64,000 nucleotides of DNA from Duganella rivi (GCF_009857435.1 NZ_WWCK01000005.1:310001-374000); one strand, 5' to 3'; positions 43,505 to 55,571 are shown, counted from the first letter of the stretch. The notes: generated from the sequence alone by a model not told the origin. Translations and numbers: made by a program.

Positions 43505-46062
43505 TCGTGCCGCGCCGCCTCCGCACTTGCGCGGCCTTGATTGCAGGTGTGCTGGCGGCTAGCGCCGCCGGTGCAGCCACTTTGTCGATCGACGCCAGCG
43601 CCCCTACCCCCGCCCCGCTGAAAGCTGCGCTGCGTCTTGGCAGCGCTGTCGCCCCCAATGGCGACACGCTTGGCGCCAACGCCCGCTACCTCACCCGCAA
43701 CGGCGCGCCATGGCTGCCGGTGATGGGCGAGTTCCATTACAGCCGCACGCCGGCCTCGCAATGGGAGGCGGAGCTGCGCAAGATGAAGGCGGCCGGCATC
43801 GACATCGTTGCCAGCTATGTGATGTGGAATCATCACGAGGAAGTGGAAGGTAAGTTCGACTGGTCTGGCAATCGCGATCTGCGCCGCTTTATTCAGCTGG
43901 CGGCCAAGGCCGGTTTGGATGTGGTGGTGCGCGTCGGCCCGTGGGCGCATGCAGAAGTGCGTTATGGCGGCATCCCGGATTGGGTGGTCAACGCCATGCC
44001 TAGCCGCTCCAACGATCCGCAGTACATGATGTTGGTCGAGCGCCTGTATGGCCAGATCGGCCAGCAGCTGAAAGGCCAGCTGTGGAAAGACGGCGGCCGC
44101 GTGATCGGCATTCAGCTTGAAAATGAATACAACATCGACGGCCCCGGCAAAGGCGCGGCACACATCGCCGCGCTGAAAAAGCTGGCGCAGAAGGCGGGCA
44201 TGGATGTGCCTTATTACACCGTCACTGGTTGGGACGGTACGATTTATCCGACCGGCGAAGTGACGCCGGTATTCGGCGGTTATCCCGATGAGCCCTGGGG
44301 CGTGAGCACCAAGGAGCTACCGCCGAAAGAGACGTACGCCTTCCGCTTCGACACGCGCGTGAGCGGCGACCTTGGCGCGCAGACTGCGGCCCATGCGCCC
44401 GGCACTGCGGAAACTGATAAAGAGGTGACGCCGTTCCTTGGCGCCGAATACGGCGCTGGTTTGCCGTTCATGTATCGCCGCCGCACGGTGGTATCGGCCG
44501 ACGATATCGCGTCCATGCTGCCGGTGCAGCTGGGTTCCGGCGTGAATCTGATGGGTTATTACATGTTCCATGGCGGCCGCAATCCGCTGGGCCTCGGTGG
44601 CACCGGTCTCGAGGAAAGCACGCTCAGTGGCGGCTACAACGACACCACCATGATCAGCTACGACTTCCAGGCGCCGCTTGGCCCGGATGGTCAGCAGCGC
44701 AAGGTGCTGGAGAAGCTGCGTCCATTCCACTTGTTCCTGCACGATTTCGGTTCGCGTCTCGCGCCGATGACGGTGCGCAAGCCGGATGTGTCGCCAGCCA
44801 AGCCGGATGACTTGGCGACTGCGCGCTTTGCCGTGCGCAGCGAGGGAGATCGCGGTTTCCTGTTCGTGAACAACCACGTTCGCCAGTATCCGATGGCGGC
44901 GCAAAAGGCGACGCAGTTCGCGGTCAAGCTGCAAGGCCAGAGCATTACGCTGCCAAGCAAGCCTGTTGATATCGCCGATGGCGCATACTTCATCTGGCCG
45001 TTGAATCTGGATTTGGACGGCACCAACCTGCACTACGCCACCGCGCAGCCATTGACGCTGCTGGATCAAGGCAAGGCAGGCGTGGTCGCCGTATTCGCCG
45101 CCAGCGCCAACGTGCCAGTCGAGCTGTCGTTCGACGCCAACGCGAAGATCACCGCGGCAGGCGCGCAGATCGCAACAGCGGGCGGCAAGACACTGGTCAC
45201 CGGTGTGCAGCCTGGCGCCGGCGCAGCGGTCACCGTGCAGCGCGACGGCAAGCGTCCACTAACCATCGTCGTGCTGACCGCAGAACAATCGCAGCAACTG
45301 AGCGTGGTGCAGTTGGCCGGCCAGCGCCGCCTGCTGCTCAGCGCCGACCAAGCCTACGTAGACGGCAACGCGCTGCAAATGCGCTCCGTCGGCGACAGCA
45401 AATTCCGCTTCGCCGTCTACCCAGCGCTGACCACCACGCCGAAAGCGACAACCACCGCCGCCGCTTGGAGCGCGGCCGCACCGCGCAGCGCCGCCGCTGT
45501 GCCGAGCAACGCTGGTGCAAATGCCGCTGGCGATGCACCCGCAGCCACCGTCGCCGTCCGCGCAGCTGGTAGCGATGGCATCTTCCAAGCTTTCGAAGCA
45601 TCGCTTCCTGCAAGTGAAGTAAAAGCCAGCATCACGCAAACGCGCACGGCACAGCAAGCCGCAGCTATCGTCATCGGCGGCACCGCCAAAGCCGCGATCC
45701 AGCCGCTGCCGGAAAACTTCAAAGCCGCCGCTGCATGGCAAATCAACGTCCCGCGCGAACAGCTGAAAGGCCTCGACGACGCCCTGTTGCAAATCGATTT
45801 TGTCGGCGACATCGGACGCCTGTACTCCGGCACCCGCCTGCTGGACGACTGGTACTACAGCGGCTACCAATGGCAAATCGGCCTGCGCCAGCAAGCCGCC
45901 CTGCTCGACCAGCCATTGACCGTCTCCGTGCTACCGTTACGCGCCGACGCACCAATCTACCTGCCCAAAGAGGCACGCCCGAACTTCGGCAACGAACAAC
46001 AGTTAGCAACCGTGCGCGGCGTAACCGTGATCCCGGTGTATCAATTACGTATCACCCCATAA
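43498..46062 (+). CDS. Secreted GH35 beta-galactosidase
   Basis: The 854-residue precursor has a signal-like N terminus ([20 protein letters not shown]). The GH35 barrel has [40 protein letters not shown] and the acid/base Glu in [13 protein letters not shown]; the nucleophile is probably in [10 protein letters not shown]. The C-terminal 400 residues form beta domains with a Pro/Ala-rich stretch near residues 640-690. It would release galactose from beta-galactosides outside the cytoplasm. The start overlaps the dgoD stop; the ATG at 43498 was chosen, GTG 43501 and 43507 also being possible. A TonB receptor and sugar importer are neighbours. Confidence 0.9.
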   Translation: MVIVPRRLRTCAALIAGVLAASAAGAATLSIDASAPTPAPLKAALRLGSAVAPNGDTLGANARYLTRNGAPWLPVMGEFHYSRTPASQWEAELRKMKAAGIDIVASYVMWNHHEEVEGKFDWSGNRDLRRFIQLAAKAGLDVVVRVGPWAHAEVRYGGIPDWVVNAMPSRSNDPQYMMLVERLYGQIGQQLKGQLWKDGGRVIGIQLENEYNIDGPGKGAAHIAALKKLAQKAGMDVPYYTVTGWDGTIYPTGEVTPVFGGYPDEPWGVSTKELPPKETYAFRFDTRVSGDLGAQTAAHAPGTAETDKEVTPFLGAEYGAGLPFMYRRRTVVSADDIASMLPVQLGSGVNLMGYYMFHGGRNPLGLGGTGLEESTLSGGYNDTTMISYDFQAPLGPDGQQRKVLEKLRPFHLFLHDFGSRLAPMTVRKPDVSPAKPDDLATARFAVRSEGDRGFLFVNNHVRQYPMAAQKATQFAVKLQGQSITLPSKPVDIADGAYFIWPLNLDLDGTNLHYATAQPLTLLDQGKAGVVAVFAASANVPVELSFDANAKITAAGAQIATAGGKTLVTGVQPGAGAAVTVQRDGKRPLTIVVLTAEQSQQLSVVQLAGQRRLLLSADQAYVDGNALQMRSVGDSKFRFAVYPALTTTPKATTTAAAWSAAAPRSAAAVPSNAGANAAGDAPAATVAVRAAGSDGIFQAFEASLPASEVKASITQTRTAQQAAAIVIGGTAKAAIQPLPENFKAAAAWQINVPREQLKGLDDALLQIDFVGDIGRLYSGTRLLDDWYYSGYQWQIGLRQQAALLDQPLTVSVLPLRADAPIYLPKEARPNFGNEQQLATVRGVTVIPVYQLRITP

Positions 46063-46091
46063 AAATATGCATACCAAATTGGAGACTCACC

Positions 46092-47063
46092 ATGAAACGT
46101 ACCTTGCTAGCAGTTGCGGCGCTTTGCGCCGTGACCTTCGCCCACGCTGCTGATCCGGTCAAAATCGGCTTCCTCGTCAAACAGGCGGAGGAGCCGTGGT
46201 TTCAAGATGAATGGCGCTATGCCGAAGTAGCGGCCAAAGAAAAAGGCTTCGCGCTGGTGAAGATCGGCATTCCCAACGGCGAAAAAACCATGGCCGCTAT
46301 CGACAACCTTGCCGCGCAAAAGGCGCAAGGCTTCGTCATCTGCGCGCCCGACGTCAAATTGGGCAAGGCGATTGAGCGCGCCGCCAAACGCAATAACCTG
46401 AAGGTCGTCTCGGTTGACGACCGCTTGGTGGACGGCAGCGGCAAGCCGATTGAATCGATCCCCCACATGGGCATCTCCGGTTACGCCATCGGCAAACAAG
46501 TCGGCGAAGGCATCGTCGCCGAAATCAAAGCACGCAAATGGAATATGGCCGACGTGGGCGCGATACGCGTCGCCTACGACCAGCTGCCGACCGCCAAAGA
46601 ACGCACCACCGGCGCCATCGATGCACTAAAAGCCGCCGGCTTCCCGGCCGCGAACATCATCGACGCGCCGCAAGCCAAGACCGACACCGAGAACGCCTTC
46701 AACGCCGCCAACATCGCGCTGACCAAGAACGCCAAGTTCAAACACTGGGTGGCAGTGGGCTTGAACGATGAAGCGGTACTCGGCGCGGTACGCGCCGCAG
46801 AAGGACGCGGCATCAAGGCTGACAACATGATCGGCATCGGCATCGGCGGCGCCAAGGCAGCTGAGAGTGAATTGAGCAAACCCGCTGCTACCGCTTTCTT
46901 TGGCTCGGTGATGATCAGCGCGAAAGAGCATGGCTATCAAACCTCCGTCAATCTGGTCAACTGGATCAACGGCAAAGGCACGCCGCCAGCGGAAATCCTC
47001 ACGAAAGGTATGCTAATGACCCGCGCCAATCAGGCCGAGGTTCGAAAAGCGATGGGCCAGTGA
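46092..47063 (+). CDS. araF: AraF-like sugar-binding protein of an ABC importer
   Basis: The 323-residue periplasmic binding protein has signal peptide [19 protein letters not shown]. The mature start [19 protein letters not shown] and the segment [20 protein letters not shown] are very close to the E. coli arabinose-binding protein, which also binds D-galactose. GGAG precedes the ATG. It is followed 1 base later by the ATPase gene and lies within the galactonate operon, so galactose or arabinose is the probable ligand. Confidence 0.9.
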   Translation: MKRTLLAVAALCAVTFAHAADPVKIGFLVKQAEEPWFQDEWRYAEVAAKEKGFALVKIGIPNGEKTMAAIDNLAAQKAQGFVICAPDVKLGKAIERAAKRNNLKVVSVDDRLVDGSGKPIESIPHMGISGYAIGKQVGEGIVAEIKARKWNMADVGAIRVAYDQLPTAKERTTGAIDALKAAGFPAANIIDAPQAKTDTENAFNAANIALTKNAKFKHWVAVGLNDEAVLGAVRAAEGRGIKADNMIGIGIGGAKAAESELSKPAATAFFGSVMISAKEHGYQTSVNLVNWINGKGTPPAEILTKGMLMTRANQAEVRKAMGQ

Positions 47064-47064
47064 G

Positions 47065-48588
47065 ATGGCCGCATATTTAGAATTTGAGGAGGTCTGCAAA
47101 TTCTTCCCCGGCGTGAAAGCGCTGAATGGCGTGAGCTTTTCCGCTCACGCCGGGCAGGTGCACGGACTGCTGGGCGAGAACGGTGCAGGTAAATCGACGC
47201 TGTTGAAAATCCTCGGCGGGCAGTACAAGCCGGATGGCGGGCGCCTGCTGGTTGATGGCAAGGAGCGCCACTTCCACAGCGCCAAGGATGCGATAGGCGC
47301 CGGCATCGCCATCATTCATCAAGAACTTCAATATGTGCCTGAGCTGACGGTGGCGGAGAATGTGCTGCTGGGGCGCATGCCTACCCGCTTCGGCTTCCTG
47401 GATAAGAAGCGCGCGCATCGCATCGTCGCCGAGAAGCTGGCGGCGATTGGCGTTGATCTGTCGCCGTCCGCCAAGCTGGCCGACCTCTCGATTGCGCAGC
47501 GGCAGATGGTGGAGATTTGCAAAGCCATCATGCAGGATGCGCAGGTAATCGCTTTCGACGAACCTACTTCCTCTTTGTCGCACCGCGAAACCGAGATCCT
47601 GTTCCACCTCGTGAAAGAGCTGCGTGCCGATGGCCGTACGCTGATTTACATCTCGCATCGGCTTGAAGAACTGTATGAGCTGTGCGACGCCTGCACCATC
47701 TTCCGCGATGGGCGCAAGATCGTTACGCATGATGTGATGGCGGATGTTCCGCGTGATCGCTTAATCAGCGATATGGTGGGCCGGGAGCTTTCGGATATTT
47801 ACGACTACCGCGAACGCAAGCACGGCATGGCGCGTTTGCAGGTGCAAGGGCTCAATGGCAAGCACGTAAAAGGCCCACTGAGTTTTGAGGTGCATGGCGG
47901 TGAGGTGCTCGGCTTCTTTGGTTTGGTCGGCGCGGGACGCAGTGAATTAATGCGCTTGCTGTACAACGCTGATGCGCGCAGTGCGGGCACAGTGCTGCTG
48001 GATGGTGAGCCTGTCGCCACTGGCGGTCCTGCTGATGCGATTGCGGCTGGCATCGTGCTGTGCCCGGAGGATCGCAAGGAGCAAGGCATCCTCGCTACGG
48101 CATCGGTAGCCGAGAACATTAACATCAGCGTGCGTCGCAACGATTTGCGCGGTGGGCTGTTCCTGCGGCATAAGCAGGAGGCGGCGCTGGCCGATGAATT
48201 CATCGCGCGCTTGAAGATCAAGACGCCGAATCGCCAGCAGGAGATACGCTTGCTTTCGGGCGGCAATCAGCAGAAGGTGATTCTGGCGCGATGGCTGGCG
48301 GAGCCGGGATTGAAGGTGCTGATACTCGATGAGCCGACGCGCGGCATTGATGTCGGCGCGAAGAACGATATCTATCGGATCATTCACGAAGTGGCGGAGC
48401 GCGGCTGCTGTGTGATCGTGATTTCGAGCGAGCTGCCGGAAGTGCTGGGCATCTCGGATCGCGTGATCGTCATGCGCGAAGGCGCCATCAGCGGCGAACT
48501 CCCGCGCTCCCGCGCCAACGAAACCGAAGTCCTGCACCTCGCCCTCCCCGACGTGGCAGCACCACAACCTACACGGAGCATCGCATGA
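47065..48588 (+). CDS. araG: Sugar ABC transporter ATPase with two ABC domains
   Basis: The 507-residue cytoplasmic ATPase has two nucleotide-binding domains. The first has Walker [11 protein letters not shown] and Walker [16 protein letters not shown]. The second has the degenerate Walker A GAGRSELM with [15 protein letters not shown] and LDEPTRGID, as is usual for RbsA/AraG. It powers import through the AraH-like permease and shares a four-base overlap with it. Confidence 0.94.
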   Translation: MAAYLEFEEVCKFFPGVKALNGVSFSAHAGQVHGLLGENGAGKSTLLKILGGQYKPDGGRLLVDGKERHFHSAKDAIGAGIAIIHQELQYVPELTVAENVLLGRMPTRFGFLDKKRAHRIVAEKLAAIGVDLSPSAKLADLSIAQRQMVEICKAIMQDAQVIAFDEPTSSLSHRETEILFHLVKELRADGRTLIYISHRLEELYELCDACTIFRDGRKIVTHDVMADVPRDRLISDMVGRELSDIYDYRERKHGMARLQVQGLNGKHVKGPLSFEVHGGEVLGFFGLVGAGRSELMRLLYNADARSAGTVLLDGEPVATGGPADAIAAGIVLCPEDRKEQGILATASVAENINISVRRNDLRGGLFLRHKQEAALADEFIARLKIKTPNRQQEIRLLSGGNQQKVILARWLAEPGLKVLILDEPTRGIDVGAKNDIYRIIHEVAERGCCVIVISSELPEVLGISDRVIVMREGAISGELPRSRANETEVLHLALPDVAAPQPTRSIA

Positions 48589-49565
48589 GTGTCTCGGAAA
48601 TGAATCCCTCTGCTGCGGCCTCGCCGCTGATCTCGCGCCAGTGGCTGTCGGAATACAGCATGCCGCTGGCCTACGTCTTCCTGTTCGCCATCCTGTCGGC
48701 CACGGTGGAGAACTTTTTCTCGCTGACGAACGTGATCGGCTTGATGCTGTCAGTCGCACAAATCGGCATGGTCGCCTGCACCATGATGCTGTGCCTTGCC
48801 TCGCGCGACTTTGACCTCTCGGTCGGCTCCACCATCGCCTTTGCCGGCGTGCTCGGTGCGATCGTGCTGGAACACAGCGGCAGCGTCGCACTGGCCGTCG
48901 CAGCGGGCCTCGGCGCCGGCGCACTAATCGGCGCACTAAACGGCGTATTGATCGCTTACCTGCGCGTGAACGCCCTGATCGCGACGCTGGCCACCATGCT
49001 GATGGTACGCGGCCTTGCCTTCATCGTCTCCAAGGGCCAAGCCGTCGGCATCAACGACGACAGCTTCATCGACTTCGGCGACACCCGCATCTTCGGCCTG
49101 CCGCTGCCGGTGCTGGTGGCCGGCGCCTGCTTCATCGTGTTCGGCATCCTGCTCAACCAGACCGTCTTTGGCCGCAACACCCTCGCTATCGGCGGCAACC
49201 CGGAAGCGGCGCGTCTGGCCGGCGTGCGCGTAGAACGCCTGCGCGTCTGGATCTTCCTGCTGCAAGGGCTCGTGACCGCGATGGCAGGCCTGATCCTGGC
49301 CTCGCGCATCACCAGCGGCCAGCCGAATGCAGCGCAAGGCTTTGAACTGGATGTGATTTCCGCCTGCGTGCTGGGCGGCGTCTCGCTGCAAGGCGGCAAA
49401 GCGCGCATCTTTGGCGTGCTGATTGGCGTACTAATTATGGGCACCGTGGAAAACGTCATGAACCTGCTCGACGTCGACGCCTTCTACCAATACCTGATGC
49501 GCGGCGTGATCCTGCTGCTGGCCGTCTTGCTCGATCAACTGAAAACCCGCGGCGAACGCCGTTAA
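48585..49565 (+). CDS. araH: Sugar ABC transporter permease
   Basis: The 326-residue inner-membrane permease of the RbsC/AraH type has about ten helices. Landmarks are [40 protein letters not shown] and [18 protein letters not shown]. It completes the AraFGH importer with the two preceding genes and overlaps the ATPase gene by four bases. Confidence 0.94.
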   Translation: MSVSEMNPSAAASPLISRQWLSEYSMPLAYVFLFAILSATVENFFSLTNVIGLMLSVAQIGMVACTMMLCLASRDFDLSVGSTIAFAGVLGAIVLEHSGSVALAVAAGLGAGALIGALNGVLIAYLRVNALIATLATMLMVRGLAFIVSKGQAVGINDDSFIDFGDTRIFGLPLPVLVAGACFIVFGILLNQTVFGRNTLAIGGNPEAARLAGVRVERLRVWIFLLQGLVTAMAGLILASRITSGQPNAAQGFELDVISACVLGGVSLQGGKARIFGVLIGVLIMGTVENVMNLLDVDAFYQYLMRGVILLLAVLLDQLKTRGERR

Positions 49566-49581
49566 AACCGTAGGAGTAGTA

Positions 49582-50355
49582 ATGTCTGAACGCCTGAAAG
49601 GCAAAGTCGCCATCGTTACCGGATCCACTCAAGGCATCGGCCTCGCCATCGCGCGGCGCTTCGCCGCAGAAGGTGCGATGGTCACCCTCAACAGCCACCG
49701 CGACGACGACGCGGCGCGCGAGATCACTAAAGAACTGGGCCCCGAGTGCAGCCTGTTCGTGCATGCCGACGTGGCCGACCGCGACGCCATGGAAGCACTG
49801 GCCGCGCGCACCATCGAGCGTTTCGGCAAAGTGGATATCCTCATCAACAACGCCGGCATGAACGTGTTCGACGACCCGCTGGCGCTGAGCGAAGAGGACT
49901 GGAAGCGCTGCTTCGCTGTTGACCTGGAAGGCGCATGGAACGGCGCGCGCGCGGTGCTGCCATCGATGCTGGCGCAAGGCGTGGGCAGCATCGTCAACAT
50001 CGCCTCCGTGCACGGTCACAAAATCATTCCCGGCTGCTTCCCCTACCCGGTGGCCAAGCACGCACTGATCGGCATGACGCGCGCACTGGGCCTGGAATAC
50101 GCAGCGCGCGGCATCCGCGTCAACTCCATCTCGCCGGGCCTGATCGTCACCGACATGATCGAACGCCACTTCGCCGCCTGTTCCGATCCCGAAGCCGAAC
50201 GCGCACGCCAAGCCGCGCTGCTGCCGTGCAAACGCCTCGGCAAACCGGAAGAAGTGGCCGCCACCGCCCTATTCCTCGCCAGCGACGAAGCCCCCTTCAT
50301 CAACGCGACCGACATCCTGATCGACGGCGGCCGCTCACAGCTCTACCACGAGTAA
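49582..50355 (+). CDS. SDR sugar dehydrogenase (probable galactose/arabinose 1-dehydrogenase)
   Basis: This 257-residue classical SDR has GSTQGIGLA for cofactor binding, ILINNAGMNVF, a catalytic Ser in NIASVHGH and Tyr/Lys in YPVAKHALI. As the last gene of the dgoD-GH35-araFGH operon it is best explained as the aldose 1-dehydrogenase that makes galactono-lactone from D-galactose, the first step of the De Ley-Doudoroff route. L-arabinose is an alternative substrate. The role comes from context; SDR sequence alone does not fix it. Confidence 0.8.
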   Translation: MSERLKGKVAIVTGSTQGIGLAIARRFAAEGAMVTLNSHRDDDAAREITKELGPECSLFVHADVADRDAMEALAARTIERFGKVDILINNAGMNVFDDPLALSEEDWKRCFAVDLEGAWNGARAVLPSMLAQGVGSIVNIASVHGHKIIPGCFPYPVAKHALIGMTRALGLEYAARGIRVNSISPGLIVTDMIERHFAACSDPEAERARQAALLPCKRLGKPEEVAATALFLASDEAPFINATDILIDGGRSQLYHE

Positions 50356-50433
50356 TATTTACATTTTTGCACGTCGAACGCGTTTTTTTTGCCCTTCGGC
50401 GTACCTTTTTTGTTCCTTCGCAAAGTGTTTGCC

Positions 50434-50488
50434 TTGAAATGCCCCAAGGTCGTCCCTATAATTGGCACTCGTTAGGGAAGAGTGCTAA
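50434..50488 (+). promoter_or_regulatory. groESL promoter with CIRCE operator
   Basis: TTGAAA (50434-50439) and TATAAT (50457-50462) are 17 bases apart, a near-ideal sigma-70 promoter. The CIRCE element TTGGCACTC-N9-GAGTGCTAA (50462-50488) begins on the last base of the -10 box, so HrcA bound there would block transcription. CTTGAAA at 50433-50439 also resembles a sigma-32 -35 element. Upstream, from 50356, the gap contains only T-rich sequence without a clear terminator. Confidence 0.88.
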
Positions 50489-50544
50489 CAGCACACCCAA
50501 CTACCAACATTTTGCACCATTGTTAAAAAATTAAGGAGTTTTGT

Positions 50545-50835
50545 ATGAACCTTCGCCCTTTGAACGATCGCGTAATCGTCAAACGCCTCGACCAGGAAAC
50601 CAAAACTGCGTCCGGCCTGATCATCCCTGATGCGGCTGCTGAAAAACCAGATCAAGGCGAAGTCCTGGCTGTTGGCAATGGCAAGATCCTGGACGACGGC
50701 AAAGTACGTCCGCTGGATGTCAAAGTAGGCGACCGCGTTCTGTTCGGCAAATACGCCGGTCAAACCGTCAAGATCGACGGCCAGGAACTGATGGTCATGC
50801 GCGAAGAAGACATCATGGCGATCGTCACCAAGTAA
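50545..50835 (+). CDS. groES: Co-chaperonin GroES
   Basis: The 96-residue heptameric lid of the GroEL folding chamber begins [20 protein letters not shown], with the mobile loop [18 protein letters not shown] and [20 protein letters not shown]. Length and sequence are standard. AAGGAG precedes the ATG. It is the first gene of the groESL heat-shock operon under HrcA-CIRCE control, 46 bases before groEL. Confidence 0.98.
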   Translation: MNLRPLNDRVIVKRLDQETKTASGLIIPDAAAEKPDQGEVLAVGNGKILDDGKVRPLDVKVGDRVLFGKYAGQTVKIDGQELMVMREEDIMAIVTK

Positions 50836-50851
50836 TGCTTGGCTGAACTGA

Positions 50852-52531
<1,680 letters not shown>

Positions 52532-52564
52532 TTCTGCCGGCCGGCTAACGTAGCCAGCTCTCTC

Positions 52565-52600
52565 AAAAGCCCGCAAGGCCTCGGCCGCGCGGGCTTTTTT
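52565..52600 (+). terminator. Rho-independent terminator of groESL
   Basis: AAAAGCCCGC pairs with GCGGGCTTTTTT, with a GGCCTCGGCC inner stem, 34 bases after the groEL stop. Confidence 0.9.
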
Positions 52601-52620
52601 ACGTCTGTTACACTGGCGGG

Positions 52621-53784
52621 ATGCCTAACGCCCGCCGCCGCTCCCTCATCGCCGCCAGCACCGCGCACGCCGTGCATGACGGCCTCACTGATCTCATCTA
52701 CGTTTTACTGCCGATCTGGCAGGCCCAATTCGCCATCAGCTACGCGATGATAGGCTTGCTGCGCGCTGCGTATTCGGGCGTGATGGCGAGCTTCCAATTG
52801 CTGGCCAGCCGACTGGCGCGCCGCTTTGGGCGCGAGCGCTTGCTGATTGGCGGCACGGCACTGGCAGGAGTGGCTTATCTGATTGCCGGTCAAGCCGGGG
52901 GCTTGGCGACCTTGATGATTGCGCTGATGCTGGGCGGCCTCGGCGCCAGCACGCAGCATCCGCTGGCCTCCTCGCTGGTCACGGATACGCACGAAGCAGG
53001 CGGTGGCGTGAAAGAAGCGCTGGCGCAGTACAACTTTGCCGGCGACATCGGCAAGACCTTGATTCCAGGTGCGGTCGGCTTGCTGCTGGTGGTGGTCAGC
53101 TGGCAAACCAGCGTCACCATGATCGGTGTGCTTGGCCTCACGGCAGCGGTGCTGTTGTGGTGGTTGATTCCGTCTGCGCCGCCGGCGTCGCATGCCGAGC
53201 GCGCGGCCAAGGCGGCCAACGGCAGCGGCGCGCATCGCGGCTCGGCGAGCGGCTTGCGCGCACTGCTGGCAACCGGCACACTGGACAGCACGGTGCGCAT
53301 GGGCTTTCTCACCTTCCTGCCGTTTCTGCTGAAGAGCAAAGGTGCGGGTACGGCGGGCATTGGCATCGCGCTGTCGCTGCTGTTTGTCGGCGGCGCGTTT
53401 GGCAAACTGTTCTGCGGCTACCTCGGCGCGCGCATCGGCATGATGAAGACGGTGTGGGTGACCGAGTCCATGACCTCGGTGCTGGTGGCCTTGGCCGTGT
53501 GGCTGCCGCTGGCTGGCGTGATGGCGATGCTGCCGTTAATGGGCCTGGCGCTCAACGGCACTTCGTCGGTACTGTACGGCGTGGTGCCGGAACTGGCCGC
53601 ACCGGGCAAGCGCGAGCAAGCGTTTGCCTGGTTCTACACCGGCACCATCGGCGCCGGTGCATTGTCGCCGGTGATATTCGGCAAGCTGGGCGACGTGATG
53701 GGCGTATCGGTAGCCTTGCTGTCGCTGGCCGTGATCGTGCTGTTCACGCTACCGCTAGCGGGGCGCGTCCAAAAATCGCTCTGA
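52621..53784 (+). CDS. MFS transporter (fosmidomycin-resistance Fsr-like)
   Basis: The 387-residue, 12-helix carrier has an N terminus with HAVHDGLTDLIYVLLPIWQ, and GASTQHPLASSLVTD follows helix 4; both resemble the Fsr (fosmidomycin resistance) group of MFS exporters. The central loop SHAERAAKAANGSGAHRG is polar and Ala-rich. The substrate is unknown. GGCGGG lies before the ATG, which begins 20 bases after the groESL terminator. It is followed 36 bases later by a VOC gene. Confidence 0.85.
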   Translation: MPNARRRSLIAASTAHAVHDGLTDLIYVLLPIWQAQFAISYAMIGLLRAAYSGVMASFQLLASRLARRFGRERLLIGGTALAGVAYLIAGQAGGLATLMIALMLGGLGASTQHPLASSLVTDTHEAGGGVKEALAQYNFAGDIGKTLIPGAVGLLLVVVSWQTSVTMIGVLGLTAAVLLWWLIPSAPPASHAERAAKAANGSGAHRGSASGLRALLATGTLDSTVRMGFLTFLPFLLKSKGAGTAGIGIALSLLFVGGAFGKLFCGYLGARIGMMKTVWVTESMTSVLVALAVWLPLAGVMAMLPLMGLALNGTSSVLYGVVPELAAPGKREQAFAWFYTGTIGAGALSPVIFGKLGDVMGVSVALLSLAVIVLFTLPLAGRVQKSL

Positions 53785-53820
53785 GCTAGAATCGGCTGCA
53801 CAACTTCTTAGGAGTGCAGC

Positions 53821-54249
53821 ATGGAAACTCAAGAGCTACATCGCGGCCGCCTGATCGACCACATCCAATTGGTGGTGCGCAATCTGCCTGCATCGCAAAA
53901 GTTTTATACCGCAGTGTTTGAAGTGCTGGACATTCCGCTCGGCGGCACTGCCGAAGACTATTTCTGGGCCGACGAACTATTCGTATCGACCGCAGACAGC
54001 CAGGCAGCGCAAGGCGCGCTGACCGGCCGCCATCACTTGGCCTTTCAAGCGAAAGACCGCGCCACGGTAGACGCTTTCTACCAAGCCGCCCTCGCCAACG
54101 GCGGCAAAGACAACGGCGCGCCAGGCGAACGTCCCTACCACCCCGGCTACTACGCCGCCTTCGTCCTCGATCCCGACGGCAATAACATCGAAGCCGTCTT
54201 CCACGGCAAAGCCAAGCGCAGCGCGCCGTCGGTGCACATCACGTTCTGA
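53821..54249 (+). CDS. VOC-family glyoxalase/dioxygenase-fold protein
   Basis: The 142-residue protein has two beta-alpha-beta-beta-beta repeats. The first opens IDHIQLVVRNLPASQKFYTA, with the metal-type His. The second has GRHHLAFQAKDRATVDAFYQ and GYYAAFVLDPDGNNIEAVFH, with the His and Glu positions of the vicinal-oxygen-chelate site. The family includes glyoxalases, dioxygenases and antibiotic-resistance enzymes; the substrate is not evident. AGGAGTG precedes the ATG. Confidence 0.87.
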   Translation: METQELHRGRLIDHIQLVVRNLPASQKFYTAVFEVLDIPLGGTAEDYFWADELFVSTADSQAAQGALTGRHHLAFQAKDRATVDAFYQAALANGGKDNGAPGERPYHPGYYAAFVLDPDGNNIEAVFHGKAKRSAPSVHITF

Positions 54250-54319
54250 CGCGCTACTGACAGAAACTGACAGGGCTGCTGAATAGAATGAGTTTCACTT
54301 TTCTTTCAGGAGTTTTTCG

Positions 54320-54751
54320 ATGAAACCAACCACTGTCAGCGCCGTAGCCCACCTCAACTTCCGTGGCCAGGCGCGCGATGCGCTTAACTTTTACCAGTCC
54401 GTGTTTGGCGGCGAGCTGATGGCCATGACTTACAAGGATTTCGGCCAGGTGACCAACGAGGCGGAAGCGGATCAGTTGATTTGGGGCCAGGTCGCAGCGG
54501 AAAATGGCTTCCGCATCATGGCCTACGACGTGCCCTCGGCAACGCCCTATCACCCCGGCCAGAATGCTTTCCTGGTCGCGCTGGAAACCGCGACGCCTGA
54601 GCAAGTCAGCGCTTACTGGGACAAGATCGCCAACGGCGCCACCATCACCGTCCCGCTAGCGCCAGCCCAATGGACGCCGCTGTTCGGCATGCTGACTGAC
54701 CGCTTTGGCACGGCTTGGGCGCTGAGCGTGGCAAGGCCGCAAAACGGTTAA
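54320..54751 (+). CDS. PhnB-like VOC-family protein
   Basis: The 143-residue protein contains AVAHLNFRGQARDALNFYQS and VFGGELMAMTYKDFGQV, the start typical of PhnB-like (3-demethylubiquinone-9 3-methyltransferase-like) VOC proteins, and ends with LTDRFGTAWALSVARPQ. Its activity is not known in this family. TCAGGAG precedes the ATG. It converges with the low-GC operon; the two stop codons overlap. Confidence 0.85.
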   Translation: MKPTTVSAVAHLNFRGQARDALNFYQSVFGGELMAMTYKDFGQVTNEAEADQLIWGQVAAENGFRIMAYDVPSATPYHPGQNAFLVALETATPEQVSAYWDKIANGATITVPLAPAQWTPLFGMLTDRFGTAWALSVARPQNG

Positions 54752-55071
54752 GCGCTAATACGCTGGCGATGTGCAATCAGCAGGCGAGCTGCAAGTACAT
54801 CGCCAGCGTCACCAATCTCGACGGCATATTTGTTGAGGGTTTCCTTATCAATCTCGTCGAGCGGCTTCCCCTCCTGCTCTTTAATCCCCGCTAAGATTGC
54901 CAATGTGATCACCCGACTTTCTGCCCTTGGAATAGAAGATGGGCCATCAAAGAAAAAGTCCCCCCTCATTTCCTTGGGCCAATCCAACTCATTAAAGGCA
55001 CGGAAACAATAAAAAAGGCCTTCGTTCGCAATATCAAAGGGAACGGACTCAACATACGAAAGTACATTCAT
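54748..55071 (-). CDS. Unrecognised protein, second gene of a low-GC pair
   Basis: The 107 residues begin MNVLSYVESVPFDIANEGLF. No signal peptide, membrane segment or known motif is seen. The middle is acidic and aromatic (FNELDWPKEMRGDFFFDGPS). The C-terminal half is predicted helical (EIDKETLNKYAVEIGDAGDV, then LAARLLIAHRQ). GGAGG lies 8 bases before the ATG, directly after the stop of the upstream partner (14-base gap), so the two are co-translated. Base composition is visibly lower in GC than the flanking VOC gene, suggesting recent acquisition. Partner proteins of this size are often immunity or antitoxin proteins, but nothing in the sequence proves it. Confidence 0.7.
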   Translation of the reverse strand: MNVLSYVESVPFDIANEGLFYCFRAFNELDWPKEMRGDFFFDGPSSIPRAESRVITLAILAGIKEQEGKPLDEIDKETLNKYAVEIGDAGDVLAARLLIAHRQRISA

Positions 55072-55085
55072 CACTGTCCTCCAGC

Positions 55086-55571
55086 TTAAAGTTCGCAAGC
55101 ATCGAAGAAGTCGCGCGGCAGTTTTTCGATGATGTATTCCTCTGACAGCGGATTTGCTCGACGCTTGACGACTACTCGTTGAATCAAACCGGCAACTGGC
55201 TGCACGGGAATAACAAACATTAGCGGACTAAATTTGACGAGCTGCGACGTCGTCACGATATCAATAATTTCCAGATACTCGTCATCGCTGATAGTACCGT
55301 CTTTACGCTTGAACGCAGCGCCCTTCAAGATGCCGCGCCGGATATCCCTCACTTTTTTCGAGTGTAAGTCACCAGCATCTATCTCTCTTTTCAGATTCCA
55401 ATAGATATCCCTGGGATTAGAGCTAGGCGGCACCGAGTTGCATGGACTTAAGGATGAGAATGCGTCGAAGAATGGCGAGCACCATGCATAATGGTTGCTA
55501 CCATAGTAGCGCTCGCAAACATAGTACGAAAGCCAAGTACTACAAGAATAGTAGATGCGCTTGTTATTCAT
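55086..55571 (-). CDS. Unrecognised protein, first gene of a low-GC pair
   Basis: The 161 residues begin MNNKRIYYSCSTWLSYYVCE. The N-terminal third is rich in Tyr, Trp and Cys (Cys 10, 19, 31, 44) and contains HYAWCSPFFDAF and PPSSNPRDIYWNLKREID. The second half is charged then hydrophobic (DDEYLEIIDIVTTSQLVKF, PLMFVIPVQPVAGLIQRVVV) and ends EKLPRDFFDACEL. There is no signal peptide or transmembrane helix. GGAGA precedes the ATG. It is followed by the 107-residue gene after 14 bases. I cannot place it in a family. Low GC and an isolated operon suggest an accessory module; a role in defence or toxin-immunity would be a guess. Confidence 0.7.
   Translation of the reverse strand: MNNKRIYYSCSTWLSYYVCERYYGSNHYAWCSPFFDAFSSLSPCNSVPPSSNPRDIYWNLKREIDAGDLHSKKVRDIRRGILKGAAFKRKDGTISDDEYLEIIDIVTTSQLVKFSPLMFVIPVQPVAGLIQRVVVKRRANPLSEEYIIEKLPRDFFDACEL

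Noticed and set aside
50356-50433. Possible terminator after the sugar SDR (T-rich runs near 50390 and 50410)
   Set aside because: The T runs are not preceded by a convincing stem.
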